Assembly (NCBI RefSeq): GCF_047249845.1
Contig: NZ_JBKTWO010000008.1
Span: 20,174 to 84,173 of the forward strand
DNA length: 64,000 nucleotides
Direction of reading: 5' to 3'
From: Thomasclavelia sp047249845
Lineage (GTDB): Bacteria; Bacillota_I; Bacilli_A; Erysipelotrichales; Coprobacillaceae
Under the pieces are notes generated by a model, which searched no databases, was not told the origin of the DNA, and saw only the letters and a program-made list of their open reading frames with translations. A program made the translations under genes and the position numbers. Of this stretch, positions 42,844 to 52,042 are shown in pieces; within the stretch, counting starts at the first letter, position 1, and the number at the start of each line of letters is the position of its first letter.

Positions 42844-43548
42844 ATGAATCAAGATAATATTTTAATTGTAGAAGATGAAATTGAAATTGCTAAAGCGATT
42901 GAAATATATTTGAAATCTCAAGGTTACAATGTATTTATAGCAAATAATGGATTAGCTGGTTTAAATATAATTGAACAGTATGAAATTCATTTAGCCATTG
43001 TTGATATTATGATGCCAGTAATGGACGGGATTGAAATGACAATGAAAGTTCGAGAAAATCATGACTTTCCAATTATTTTTTTATCAGCCAAATCAGAAGA
43101 TATTGATAAAATAACTGGATTAAATATAGGGGGAGATGATTATGTAACTAAGCCCTTTGTTCCAATGGAACTTTTAGCTCGAGTATCTTCACAATTACGT
43201 CGCTATCATAAGTATTTAAATATGATTGACAAAAAGCAAGAAGAAAGTAACAAGTATATTGTGGGTGGCTTAGGGCTAGATCTAGATACTAAAGAAGTTA
43301 CTGTTGATGGAAAATTAGTAAAAGTAACACCTATTGAACTAAAAATTTTAGAGTTATTGATGGAAAAACCTGGTCGTGTCTTTTCTAGTGAACAAATATA
43401 TGAAAATGTTTGGAATGAAGCAGCTATTAACACAGAAACAGTTATGGTCCACGTCCGTAATCTAAGAGAAAAAATTGAAATCACGCCTAGTAATCCTCAA
43501 TATTTAAAAGTTGTTTGGGGTGTTGGGTATAAGATTGAAAAACAGTAG
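42844..43548 (+). CDS. OmpR/VanR-family response regulator
   Basis: 234 residues from the ATG with AGAAGG upstream (a frame six codons longer starts before that site). Receiver domain: ILIVEDEIEIAK, phosphoacceptor Asp in LAIVDIMMPVMDG (about residue 53), SAKSEDIDKITGL and the Lys in YVTKPFVPMELLARV. C-terminal winged helix: LTPIEL-type KVTPIELKILELLMEKPGRV, ENVWNEAAINTETVMVHVRN. It pairs with the kinase 8 bp downstream; VanR-like regulators commonly answer envelope stress. Targets unknown, perhaps the VTT gene upstream. Confidence 0.93.
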   Translation: MNQDNILIVEDEIEIAKAIEIYLKSQGYNVFIANNGLAGLNIIEQYEIHLAIVDIMMPVMDGIEMTMKVRENHDFPIIFLSAKSEDIDKITGLNIGGDDYVTKPFVPMELLARVSSQLRRYHKYLNMIDKKQEESNKYIVGGLGLDLDTKEVTVDGKLVKVTPIELKILELLMEKPGRVFSSEQIYENVWNEAAINTETVMVHVRNLREKIEITPSNPQYLKVVWGVGYKIEKQ

Positions 43549-43556
43549 GTGATAAA

Positions 43557-45644
43557 ATGAAAAAAAATAAAATTATCTTTTCAATTTTAACTATTTTAAT
43601 TATATTTATTAGTAGTGCTAGTGTATATCACTGCTATGATGTTGTTGAAACCAGTAATGGAAAAAGTATTAATTTTACTAGCAATAAAATTCTCTATGAC
43701 ATCTTAGATAATGTTTATGCTATTAGTTTCCAACTAGATAATGTTGGTAAAAAAGAGGGGATTCCCAAATATCTTACAGCCAATGAAGATGCAAGTGATG
43801 AATTTTACCGTAATAATATTTTATACAATAGAGAAATAATGTCAGAAAAGAAAAATATTAAATATTATGCCGAAAAAAATGATAATAAACTTGGTAATAC
43901 TAATGATGACATAAAAAATATTCAAAATAACAAAGATTTAAAGAATAAATATCAATGGTATTTAAAAATATCTTTTAATGAAAATGGTGAATTTACATAT
44001 GATACAATGGGATGTCCAGTAGCTCCTAACCAAAATTATGAATTAGTATGGAATAACTTTAAACAGACTTATTTCCAATATTTGGATAACTATGATAAAA
44101 ATGCCGTTTTGCATAACCCTACTAATACTACAATTTATTTTGCAGTACCTAATAAAATCAACGCCAATTCTATTGATACAATTGCTTATTACAATGAAGC
44201 ACATTTAAAAAGTACTAAGGTTGAAAATATTGTTCCTTTTGCCTTAATTGCTATTGTGATAGTATGTTTATATATACTTCTATACCCATATAAAACGGTT
44301 AAAGAAATAGGTATCTTTAAATATCCTGCTAGAATTAAATTAGAACCTCTTTTAATTGGAATAGTATTTGCTTTTGCAGGAATTTCTGTAGTGATTTATG
44401 GACTTATTATTGATACATTAAATGATTATTATCTTACTAAATTAATTACTATTGGATTTAATAAATCTAGTGAATTGATTCTTGGTATGATGAATATTTT
44501 ATCATGGGCTGGTTTGCTTTATTTATCAATGTTCTGTATATTCTATTTAAAATCAATATTTAAAGAAGGAATTGTTGACTTTGTAAAGAAAAACACTGCT
44601 TGTGTCTGGTTATTTCAAAATATTAAAAAACTAATTTATAAAGTAAGTAGTTTCAATATAAATGATGATACAAATAAAATTATTCTTAAAATAGTTTTAG
44701 TAAATTGTTTAATTATTTCTATAATTTGTTGTTTCTTTACTTTTGGAATTTTCTTTGCTTTAATCTATTCTGCAATTTTATTTGTTATTTTAAGAAATAA
44801 GTTTAATGAATTTAAACATAATTATGATATATTATTAAGTGCAGTTAAAAGATTATCTAATGGTGATTTTGATGTTGAGATCAATCAGGATATTGGGATG
44901 TTCAACTTATTAGGAACAGAATTTACAAATATTAAAAATGGTTTTGAAAAAGCTGTAAATGAAGAAGTTAAATCTCAAAAAATGAAAACTGAATTAATTT
45001 CTAACGTATCACATGATTTAAAAACACCATTAACATCAATTATTACTTATGTAGATTTATTAAAAAATGAAAATCTTAATCAAAATAAAAGATATGAATA
45101 TATTGAAACACTTGACCGTAATTCACTTAGATTAAAAAATCTTATTGATGATTTATTTGAAGTAAGTAAGGTTAATAGTGGGAATGTTAAATTAAATTTT
45201 GTTGATGTTGATCTTGTTGCTTTAATACAGCAAGCCAAATTTGAATTAACAGATAAATTTAATGAAAAGAATTTAATTTTTAAAACTAATTTTTCTGAAG
45301 AAAAAATCATCTTATCATTAGACAGTTCAAAAACTTATCGTATATTTGAAAATTTATTAATAAATATAAGTAAATATGCTTTAGAAAATACAAGAGTATA
45401 TATTGATATTATTAATCATAGAGATGATGTAGAGATTATTTTCAAAAATATTTCTGCTAATGAAATTAAGGTTAGTGAGGATGAATTAGTTGAACGTTTT
45501 ATCCAAGGTGATACATCTAGAAATACAAGTGGCAGCGGTTTAGGTTTAGCTATTGCAAAAAGTTTTACTGAACTACAAAAAGGTATATTTAAAATTAATG
45601 TTGATGGTGATTTATTTAAAGCCATTGTTATATTTAAAAAATAG
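43557..45644 (+). CDS. Multi-membrane sensor histidine kinase (VanS-like kinase core)
   Basis: 695 residues. N-terminal membrane helix, a large extracytoplasmic region (about 30-220), then a cluster of further membrane helices (about 222-400). The HAMP-like linker is followed by HisKA with the phosphorylated His in SNVSHDLKTPLTS (residue 486). The ATPase domain has NLLINISKYALE as N box and SGSGLGLAIAKSFTELQKG as G box. The ATP lid is short, as in VanS-type kinases. The polytopic middle resembles kinases of cell-envelope systems in Erysipelotrichia and Lachnospiraceae. It forms a pair with the response regulator and ends at a terminator. Confidence 0.92.
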   Translation: MKKNKIIFSILTILIIFISSASVYHCYDVVETSNGKSINFTSNKILYDILDNVYAISFQLDNVGKKEGIPKYLTANEDASDEFYRNNILYNREIMSEKKNIKYYAEKNDNKLGNTNDDIKNIQNNKDLKNKYQWYLKISFNENGEFTYDTMGCPVAPNQNYELVWNNFKQTYFQYLDNYDKNAVLHNPTNTTIYFAVPNKINANSIDTIAYYNEAHLKSTKVENIVPFALIAIVIVCLYILLYPYKTVKEIGIFKYPARIKLEPLLIGIVFAFAGISVVIYGLIIDTLNDYYLTKLITIGFNKSSELILGMMNILSWAGLLYLSMFCIFYLKSIFKEGIVDFVKKNTACVWLFQNIKKLIYKVSSFNINDDTNKIILKIVLVNCLIISIICCFFTFGIFFALIYSAILFVILRNKFNEFKHNYDILLSAVKRLSNGDFDVEINQDIGMFNLLGTEFTNIKNGFEKAVNEEVKSQKMKTELISNVSHDLKTPLTSIITYVDLLKNENLNQNKRYEYIETLDRNSLRLKNLIDDLFEVSKVNSGNVKLNFVDVDLVALIQQAKFELTDKFNEKNLIFKTNFSEEKIILSLDSSKTYRIFENLLINISKYALENTRVYIDIINHRDDVEIIFKNISANEIKVSEDELVERFIQGDTSRNTSGSGLGLAIAKSFTELQKGIFKINVDGDLFKAIVIFKK

Positions 45645-45668
45645 GAGTCAGCTCCTATTTTTTCTTTA
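45637..45668 (+). terminator. Bidirectional terminator between the kinase and degV genes
   Basis: Stem AAAATAGGAG / CTCCTATTTT (45637-45646, 45652-45661), loop of five, then TTTCTTT on the plus strand; mirrored A-run serves the convergent degV-type gene. Confidence 0.9.
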
Positions 45669-46556
45669 TATTTTTTTCAATAAACCAACGCCTAAAGGAT
45701 GTGGTCCCGTATGAACTCCAATAGTTGCTCCTATTTGACGGATTGGAATCTCATCATTAAATGAAGGTGCTAATATTTTCAATGATTCAATAAAGTGTTC
45801 TTTAAATTGAATTGCCTCTTCTTTATCATAACCAAATCCAATACAAAAACGAAATTGATCTATATTTAACCCATTATCTTTAAAATAACTAATAATCTGC
45901 TCAATAATTTTTTGTTTAGATTTTTTACGTCCTCTAGTTAATCCATTATTAAAAATTTCTCCCTCCTTAAGTAAAATCAATGGTTTAATTCCTAAAGCAC
46001 CAGCTGCAATTCCCGATAATTTTCCAACTCTACCTCCATGTACCAAATAATCCATACCATTAATGGTAAAGAAAATTCTTCCTGTCTCTTTAATCAAATT
46101 TACATATTCAACAGTTTCTTCAAATGTTGCACCAGTATTTTTTTTAGCAACTGCTTCTTCAACAAGCATTCCCTGTAATACAGTATTAACTGTTGCATCA
46201 ATTATTTCAATTTTTGCATCAGGGTAATCATCTAGTAACATATTTTTAGCATTCATTGCTGAATTATAAGAACCAGAGAACTTTGTTGTAATACAAATAC
46301 AAATAATATCATCTCTATTTTTTATAATTGGCTCAAAAACATCCAAATAATCTTGTACTGAAGGCATTGATGTTTTAGGAAAGACTTTTGGATTATCAAT
46401 CATAAATTGATAAAAATCCCTAACTCCTAAATCAACTATTTCTTTTTGATGATCAACCCCATTAGTAGAAACATAGAAAGGTACAACTTCAATATTTAAC
46501 TGCTTCACTAGTTCAATTGGTAAGTCACATGAACCATCTGATATAATCTTATACAT
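45666..46556 (-). CDS. DegV family fatty-acid-binding protein
   Basis: 296 residues. IISDGSCDLPIELVKQLNIEVVPFYV is the DegV N-terminus; FPKTSMPSVQDY, TTKFSGSYNSAMNAKNML carry residues that hold the fatty-acid carboxylate, and GGRVGKLSGIAAGALGIKP and GVHTGPHPLGVG complete the family pattern. Members (FakB) present exogenous fatty acids to the kinase FakA; no FakA gene is nearby, so the exact role is open. Start has GAGGAG. Possibly co-transcribed with the helical-repeat gene upstream, 52 bp away. Confidence 0.93.
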   Translation of the reverse strand: MYKIISDGSCDLPIELVKQLNIEVVPFYVSTNGVDHQKEIVDLGVRDFYQFMIDNPKVFPKTSMPSVQDYLDVFEPIIKNRDDIICICITTKFSGSYNSAMNAKNMLLDDYPDAKIEIIDATVNTVLQGMLVEEAVAKKNTGATFEETVEYVNLIKETGRIFFTINGMDYLVHGGRVGKLSGIAAGALGIKPLILLKEGEIFNNGLTRGRKKSKQKIIEQIISYFKDNGLNIDQFRFCIGFGYDKEEAIQFKEHFIESLKILAPSFNDEIPIRQIGATIGVHTGPHPLGVGLLKKI

Positions 46557-46608
46557 CTTCTCTCCTCTTTTCTAATCACATTAATTATAACACCAATAAA
46601 TTAATTAT

Positions 46609-47322
46609 TTATATAATATTTTTTCTTTTAACAATTAAATCAATACTTCTTTGAATCTCCTGTTTTATAATTAAGTTATTACAATTCCAATGCCTTAATA
46701 AATCCTCAGCCTGATTAAATGAAGATAAACAAATAATTAACTTCCACAACATAAATTCATTATTTCGATGTTTATTAAGCAGATCAATGATAACCTGATA
46801 ATACTTTTCTACTGCAAGTTCCTGATGGTAGAATACCTGCCAACCAACAGCATCAATTATTTCAGCAACAACCAAGTCATTTTTACAATGAAGATTTTCT
46901 AAAATTGATTCAAAATATCGTGAATCCATTTTAGCCATTGTTCTAGCAATAATATCTCTAGGTAAGGGATAACTTTTTTTCATAGATACCTTTTTTGCAA
47001 TATTATGATACTGATTACCTCCTATTTTTCCAACATACGGTATCATTCTTTCAATTGTTAACGCATTGCCAGTAGCTAATATATTACATATTTCCAGTTT
47101 AGTATATAATGCTTTTTCTTTTGTTAACATCTTAAGTAATATTTCATCTAATTCATTAATAGAAATAATTTTTTTTAATACACACAAAGCAGCTGTACGA
47201 TTAACTGCCTGCTTATCACCTAGTAACTTAAATAATTCTTCTTTTGAATATAAAAAAAACGATTGGGCTTCAATACTTGTAATAAAACCACGTTTTCTTA
47301 ATGTTTCTGGATTACTTTTCAT
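46609..47322 (-). CDS. HEAT/ARM-like helical-repeat protein, unknown function
   Basis: 237 residues, predicted all-helical in about 35-residue pairs (RTAALCVLKKIISINELDE, LYTKLEICNILATGNALTIE, NDLVVAEIIDAVGWQVFYH). A conserved-looking central block reads VGKIGGNQYHNIAKKVSMKK followed by SYPLPRDIIART. No catalytic motif, signal peptide or membrane helix. The sequence suggests a cytosolic protein-interaction scaffold. The Shine-Dalgarno site is poor, and an IS200 copy lies 110 bp upstream, which may have altered its promoter. Confidence 0.65.
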   Translation of the reverse strand: MKSNPETLRKRGFITSIEAQSFFLYSKEELFKLLGDKQAVNRTAALCVLKKIISINELDEILLKMLTKEKALYTKLEICNILATGNALTIERMIPYVGKIGGNQYHNIAKKVSMKKSYPLPRDIIARTMAKMDSRYFESILENLHCKNDLVVAEIIDAVGWQVFYHQELAVEKYYQVIIDLLNKHRNNEFMLWKLIICLSSFNQAEDLLRHWNCNNLIIKQEIQRSIDLIVKRKNII

Positions 47323-47561
47323 GTCTCTATTTTACTAGCTTTCTTTTAAATAGTATATATATAAATTATATTAAATAATCTTATTAATATTTGGTAAAAT
47401 AATAAATTTAGCTAACTTCATTTAATACACTAAATCATAACCACGCCTAAAAGACGTGGTATGCACTCGCCCTGTAAGGGCATGCTGTTGCGCTAGTCAT
47501 TCGACCACTGAACGCCTTGACAACCGCAACGTCATTTACTCACTGACCCTCAAAGGGTCTT

Positions 47562-48053
47562 TTACTTTTTTTTCTTTTTCTTGTACCCTTCCACTGGTTC
47601 TCCTGTGAACGGGTCAATAAATTCTTCCATACTCATTTGATCACTCAACTTATCTTCCGCTAACTGATTTTGAATATATTCTCTCACTGTCTTCTCGTTC
47701 TTTCCTACTGTATCTACAAAATAGCCTCTTGCCCAAAATTTTCGATTTCCATATTTATATTTCATACTTGCATGACGATCAAATATCATAAGCGTTGACT
47801 TGCTTTTCAGGTATCCCATGAACTCCGCCACAGAATACTTTGGTGGTATTTCTAATAGAAGGTGAATATGATCAGGACATAACTCTCCTTCTATCAGCTC
47901 TACTCCCGGTTTTCTTTCAATTAAGGTCTTTATAATTAATCTTATATCATGTCTTAATTTATTGTATATTACCATCCTTCTAAATTTTGGTACTATTACA
48001 ATATGATATTTACATCTATATGATGTATGTGATAAACTTTTTGTGTCTTTCAT
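47562..48053 (-). CDS. tnpA: IS200-type Y1 HUH transposase
   Basis: Single-strand transposase, 163 residues. The HUH pair is in CPDHIHLLLEIPP (HIH), and the catalytic Tyr in TVREYIQNQ. Other family blocks: TSYRCKYHIVIVPKFRR near the start, FMGYLKSKSTLMIF, KFWARGYFVDTVG. Ends with a run of lysines. A very strong GAGGAGG site precedes the ATG but can be hidden in a hairpin (48059-48118). No TnpB gene accompanies it, which is normal for IS200. Confidence 0.95.
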   Translation of the reverse strand: MKDTKSLSHTSYRCKYHIVIVPKFRRMVIYNKLRHDIRLIIKTLIERKPGVELIEGELCPDHIHLLLEIPPKYSVAEFMGYLKSKSTLMIFDRHASMKYKYGNRKFWARGYFVDTVGKNEKTVREYIQNQLAEDKLSDQMSMEEFIDPFTGEPVEGYKKKKKK

Positions 48054-48058
48054 AGACT

Positions 48059-48118
48059 AACCTCCTCGTTATTTTATTTGCAGCTGCCAGGCTACAATTA
48101 TTATATCACGAGGAGGTT
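48059..48118 (-). promoter_or_regulatory. Hairpin sequestering the tnpA ribosome binding site
   Basis: In the tnpA leader AACCTCCTCGT pairs perfectly over 11 bp with ACGAGGAGGTT, the ribosome binding site itself (48059-48069 with 48108-48118 on the DNA). Hiding the site in a leader stem is the known way IS200 keeps transposase translation low. Confidence 0.82.
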
Positions 48119-48181
48119 TTTTACCCAGACGCTAAAGCTTTATTGTTACCACGCGCATAGCACGTGGTTTTTGTTTCACAA

Positions 48182-48210
48182 TAAAAAGATATCCAGTTTT
48201 CTGAATATCT
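48182..48210 (-). terminator. Terminator of the pst-pho operon
   Basis: Stem AGATAT-CAG / CTG-ATATCT (48201-48210 and 48187-48196, one mismatch) with an AAAA loop, then TTTTTATTG on the minus strand; 36 bp after the phoR stop and next to the IS200 right end. Confidence 0.8.
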
Positions 48211-48245
48211 AATAATAATATTAGTTGAAATCTATTAAATATAAT

Positions 48246-49928
48246 TTACTTTTCTTTTGGTAAAACCACTTTAAAAACAGTTCCCTGATTCAGTTTACTT
48301 GATAATGTGATACTTCCCTGATAGTACTGAACAATGTGTTTAACAATTGCTAAACCTAAGCCAGTTCCGCCTGTTTCTTTATCACGACCCTGATCACATC
48401 TAAAGAAGCGTTCAAATACTCGACCTTGATCAATTTTTGAAATTCCTCTTCCCGTATCACTTACTTCAATTACAATACTATGCTCTAATTCATATGATTT
48501 TATTGTAATACTACCATTATCATTATTATATTTAATAGCGTTCGTTATTAAGTTACTTAATAATTGATGCATATGCTGATGGTTAGATATGTATACGATA
48601 TCCTTTATTTCTTTATTTACTACTAAATTCTTTTTATTAATTTCTACTTGCATAGAATCAATAATTTCATTGACTAATGGTTCAATATGTACAGGATGCT
48701 TAATTATATCAACATCTTTATTTTCTAAACGTGAAATCATTAAAATATCATTGATTAATGATGACATATTATTAACTTCATCATGAATCTTATCCAATGC
48801 TTTTTTAGAAGCCTCTTTATCATTAATAACTCCAGTCTCTAATAATTCACTATATCCTCTAATTGAAGTCATTGGTGTTTTTAATTCATGAGAAACATTA
48901 GAGAAAAACTCTTGACGCATCTTCATGGCATTGTGTTGTTCAGTAATATTAACAAATAGTAATGTTACTCCATAATCAACTTTAGCTACATAACAATTAT
49001 AAAATTGTTTTTCTTTTTCAACTTCAACTACCTGCTGTTCATCAGTTAAATAATCAAGTGCATTAATTATTTTAAAATCAAAAATAAAATCTTTGATTGA
49101 ATGATTTAATTTAATAGTATGCCCATAAAGCTTTTGGGCTTTACGATTAACCATTAAAACAGATAAATCACTATCCAATAAGATAAAGCCCTCTTTCATC
49201 TGATCAAGAATACCATTAATTTTAATTTGTTCACTTTTAAGTTTTTTCATTGTATCATGGATTGTTTGTGCCTGTTCTTCTAATTTAGAAGCAATAATAT
49301 TAAACTCATCATACTTATAGCTATCAAACTCTAACTCCCGATAATCTTTCATCTTAGTAACTTGAGTAGTAATATCATGAATTGGCGCAGTTAAAGTATC
49401 AGCAAAACGTTTTGATAAAAACAATGCAATAACAAGAGACATTATTGCACCTACCCCTAGCGGCTTAACTAAAGTTGGCAAGTTATCAAATATCCCATTA
49501 TATGGTAATGCTAATCGTACTACATATCCTTTATTAAATACTGCTACATATAACATATTCCGTTTAACTGTATTTGAATAACGAGTAGCATATCCAACCC
49601 CTTCACTCAAAGCCTGTTTAATTTCTTCACGCCCTTTATGATTTTCATCAATATCATCACTACCGCTATCCGCTAGCACTTCACCATTAGTATCTATTAC
49701 AGTTAGACGAGTTTGATCATTATAGGCTAGTGGGTTTAAAGCATCTACCTGAGCTTTTAAATCATGAGATTCATCTAATTGATAATCCACCAATTTAACT
49801 GCATAAAGCATATCATGTTTTGTATTTTCTAACATTTGATTTGAAAGTATAACCATTGATACACTTGAAGATAATATAAGCGTAACCAACAATACCGTTA
49901 AAAAATAACGGAAAATTGTCTTATTCAC
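48246..49928 (-). CDS. phoR: Phosphate-regulon-type sensor histidine kinase
   Basis: 560 residues from a GTG with GGAAGG 8 bp upstream; ATG codons at 49946 and 49934 are possible but badly spaced. Two membrane helices flank an extracytoplasmic sensor (about 30-150, LTVIDTNGEVLADSG). Then a HAMP region, a PAS domain (KINGILDQMKEGFILLDSD), HisKA with SNVSHELKTPMTSIRGYSELL (His about 347) and an ATPase domain (LSNLITNAIKYNNDNGS, VSDTGRGI, GGTGLGLAIVKHIVQYYQG). It overlaps phoP and closes the pstSCAB-phoU-phoPR operon, which supports phosphate sensing over the related WalK/ResE roles. Confidence 0.93.
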   Translation of the reverse strand: MNKTIFRYFLTVLLVTLILSSSVSMVILSNQMLENTKHDMLYAVKLVDYQLDESHDLKAQVDALNPLAYNDQTRLTVIDTNGEVLADSGSDDIDENHKGREEIKQALSEGVGYATRYSNTVKRNMLYVAVFNKGYVVRLALPYNGIFDNLPTLVKPLGVGAIMSLVIALFLSKRFADTLTAPIHDITTQVTKMKDYRELEFDSYKYDEFNIIASKLEEQAQTIHDTMKKLKSEQIKINGILDQMKEGFILLDSDLSVLMVNRKAQKLYGHTIKLNHSIKDFIFDFKIINALDYLTDEQQVVEVEKEKQFYNCYVAKVDYGVTLLFVNITEQHNAMKMRQEFFSNVSHELKTPMTSIRGYSELLETGVINDKEASKKALDKIHDEVNNMSSLINDILMISRLENKDVDIIKHPVHIEPLVNEIIDSMQVEINKKNLVVNKEIKDIVYISNHQHMHQLLSNLITNAIKYNNDNGSITIKSYELEHSIVIEVSDTGRGISKIDQGRVFERFFRCDQGRDKETGGTGLGLAIVKHIVQYYQGSITLSSKLNQGTVFKVVLPKEK

Positions 49929-50604
49929 TATCATCACCTTCCTCATAGAAACGATATCCTACACTACGAATAGTTTTTATATATTTATGACCATCATCAT
50001 TTAACTTACTACGTAGAGCTCGAATATGAACATCTAAAGCACGAGATTCACCAATAAAATCATAACCCCAAATCTCATTTAACAATTCTTCTCGTTCAAC
50101 TACACGATGTTTATTATCTATTAAATATACTAGTAATTGATATTCTTTATTTGTTAATTCTAATTTTTTATTATCCAATTTAATAATTCTTGTTTGTTTA
50201 TCAACTATAAGATGCTTAGTTTTAATAATATCACTTGTTATATGGCGTCTAAGTAAAGAGCGAACTCGAGCTTGTAGTTCTAAAATCCCAAATGGTTTAG
50301 TCATATAATCATCTGAACCACTATCTAAACCGTTTACTTTATCTATCTCGCGATCTTTAGCACTTAAAATTAAAATTGGTAACTCATTATTTGTTTCTCT
50401 TATCTTTTTAATTGCATCAATTCCACTCATTTTCGGCAACATTAAATCAAAAATTGCTAGTGATGGTGTTTCCTGACTAATTTTAGTCAATGCATCTATA
50501 GCATTATCAAATTGAACAACCTCATAACCATTACTCACTAATGCTAAATTAATTATTTCACGAATATTTTCATCATCTTCAACTACAAATATACGTTCGC
50601 TCAT
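49921..50604 (-). CDS. phoP: Phosphate-regulon-type response regulator
   Basis: 227 residues. Receiver: IFVVEDDENIREII, phosphoacceptor Asp in LAIFDLMLPKMSG (about 54), SAKDREIDKVNGL, MTKPFGILELQARV. Winged helix: LTNKEYQLLVYLIDNKHRVV, EIWGYDFIGESRALDVHIRA. Good AAGGAG site. Lies between phoU and phoR in the pst operon; the Pho-box-like repeats before pstS are its expected target, giving positive autoregulation. Confidence 0.94.
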   Translation of the reverse strand: MSERIFVVEDDENIREIINLALVSNGYEVVQFDNAIDALTKISQETPSLAIFDLMLPKMSGIDAIKKIRETNNELPILILSAKDREIDKVNGLDSGSDDYMTKPFGILELQARVRSLLRRHITSDIIKTKHLIVDKQTRIIKLDNKKLELTNKEYQLLVYLIDNKHRVVEREELLNEIWGYDFIGESRALDVHIRALRSKLNDDGHKYIKTIRSVGYRFYEEGDDSE

Positions 50605-50616
50605 TACTATCTCTCC

Positions 50617-51276
50617 TTAAATTAACCGGAAGTTATCAACTGTTCCAGTCTGATTAAACTCAACCCACTCACAAATATTAACTGCATGATCACCAATTCT
50701 TTCAAAATATTTAGCAATCATTAAAAAATTAATAACAATATCAATATTTTCTTTAGATTCATTTACTATCTGTACTAATTCTACCTTAACTTCTTCAAAT
50801 AGTCTATCCATTTGGTTTTCTAATTCCTTAATTTGGGTAGCCTTATTTAAATCATGTTCATGAAAGGCATCTATTGAACCCTTAACCATGTCTCGAGCTA
50901 AACGTGCCATGTTCGGTATATGTTCAACCATTTTATATGGACAAGTAACATCCGTTTCTAATAATATCTCTGCAATATCTGCGCTCTGATCACCAATTCT
51001 TTCTAAATCAGTAACTACTTTTAAAGCTGTAGAAACATTTCTTAAATCACTAGCAATAGGCTGCTGTTTTAAAATTAAAGACAAACATCTTGCTTCAATC
51101 GTTCTTTCCATATCATTGATAACTTTGTCACCTGCTAAAATATCACGGCATAAATCTCGATCACCACTTTTAAAAGCTGTAATACAATTTTCAATCGCCA
51201 AAATAACTAGATGACACATTTTATCAAGATCAACATGCAATTTATTTAAATCTTTTTCAAATTTACTTCTTAACAT
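50617..51276 (-). CDS. phoU: Phosphate uptake regulator PhoU
   Basis: 219 residues, two three-helix PhoU repeats. FEKDLNKLHVDLDKMCHLV, GDKVINDMERTIEARCLSLI, LRNVSTALKVVTDLERIGDQSADI and again LMIAKYFERIGDHAVNICEWV: the paired E-R-IGD(Q/H)A metal-site motifs are present. It links the Pst transporter to the PhoR kinase. 9 bp after pstB, 12 bp before phoP. Confidence 0.97.
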   Translation of the reverse strand: MLRSKFEKDLNKLHVDLDKMCHLVILAIENCITAFKSGDRDLCRDILAGDKVINDMERTIEARCLSLILKQQPIASDLRNVSTALKVVTDLERIGDQSADIAEILLETDVTCPYKMVEHIPNMARLARDMVKGSIDAFHEHDLNKATQIKELENQMDRLFEEVKVELVQIVNESKENIDIVINFLMIAKYFERIGDHAVNICEWVEFNQTGTVDNFRLI

Positions 51277-51285
51277 TTTTATCTC

Positions 51286-52041
51286 CTATCCGAATCTACC
51301 TGTTATATAATCTTCAGTACGTTTATCTTTTGGCATTGAAAAAACGTCTTTTGTTTTACCATATTCAACCATTTCACCAACTAAAAAGAAAGCAGTATAA
51401 TCAGCAATACGACTTGCCTGCTGCATATTATGTGTAACAATAGCAATCGTATACTTTTTCTTTAATTCTAACAATAACTCTTCTATCTTTAATGTCGAAA
51501 TTGGGTCTAAAGCACTAGTTGGCTCATCTAATAAAATAACTTCTGGTTCAACAGCTAACGCTCTTGCAATGCACAAACGCTGCTGCTGTCCCCCTGACAG
51601 TCCTAATGCACTAGTGTGTAAACGGTCTTTAACTTCCTCATATAAGGCGGCTGCCTGTAATGAATCTTTTACTATTTTATCTAATTCTTTTTTGTTTTTT
51701 ATACCATGAATCCTTGGTCCATATGCGACATTATCATAAATACTCATTGGAAATGGATTAGGCTGTTGAAATACCATACCTACTTTTTTTCTTAATACCG
51801 TAGTATCAACTCTATTATCATAAATATCTTCATTATCTAATTTTACATTACCAGTAATCTTAATACCTTTAACATAATCATTCATACGATTTAAAGTTTT
51901 AAGAAATGTTGATTTTCCACATCCTGAAGGACCAATGAAGGCCGTTATCTTATTCGTTTTTATATCTAGATCAACACCTTTTAAAGCATGTTTTTCACCA
52001 TAAAATAAATCTAGATTTCTTGCTTCAATTTTATTTTCCAT
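51286..52041 (-). CDS. pstB: Phosphate ABC transporter ATPase
   Basis: 251 residues: Walker A GPSGCGKSTFLKTLNRMND, VGMVFQQPNPFPMSIYDNVAYGPR (Pst-specific after the Q loop), signature LSGGQQQRLCIARALA, Walker B VILLDEPTSALDP, and VTHNMQQASRIADYTAFFL with the switch His. Energises PstCA phosphate import. Starts 1 bp after pstA. Confidence 0.98.
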   Translation of the reverse strand: MENKIEARNLDLFYGEKHALKGVDLDIKTNKITAFIGPSGCGKSTFLKTLNRMNDYVKGIKITGNVKLDNEDIYDNRVDTTVLRKKVGMVFQQPNPFPMSIYDNVAYGPRIHGIKNKKELDKIVKDSLQAAALYEEVKDRLHTSALGLSGGQQQRLCIARALAVEPEVILLDEPTSALDPISTLKIEELLLELKKKYTIAIVTHNMQQASRIADYTAFFLVGEMVEYGKTKDVFSMPKDKRTEDYITGRFG

Positions 52042-52042
52042 T

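Larger units (their letters stand above)
47432..48178 (-). mobile_element. IS200-type insertion sequence (IS200/IS605 family), apparently intact
   Basis: Single tnpA gene flanked by sub-terminal hairpins instead of inverted repeats: CCACG-N9-CGTGG at 47441-47459 and again CCACG-N9-CGTGG at 48149-48167. Next to the left one is a second small hairpin GCCCTGTAAGGGC, and GACCCT/AGGGTC lies just after the tnpA stop. A second copy whose left end is identical begins at 63946, which fixes the left boundary near AAATCATAACC. The right boundary is estimated. Confidence 0.88.
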
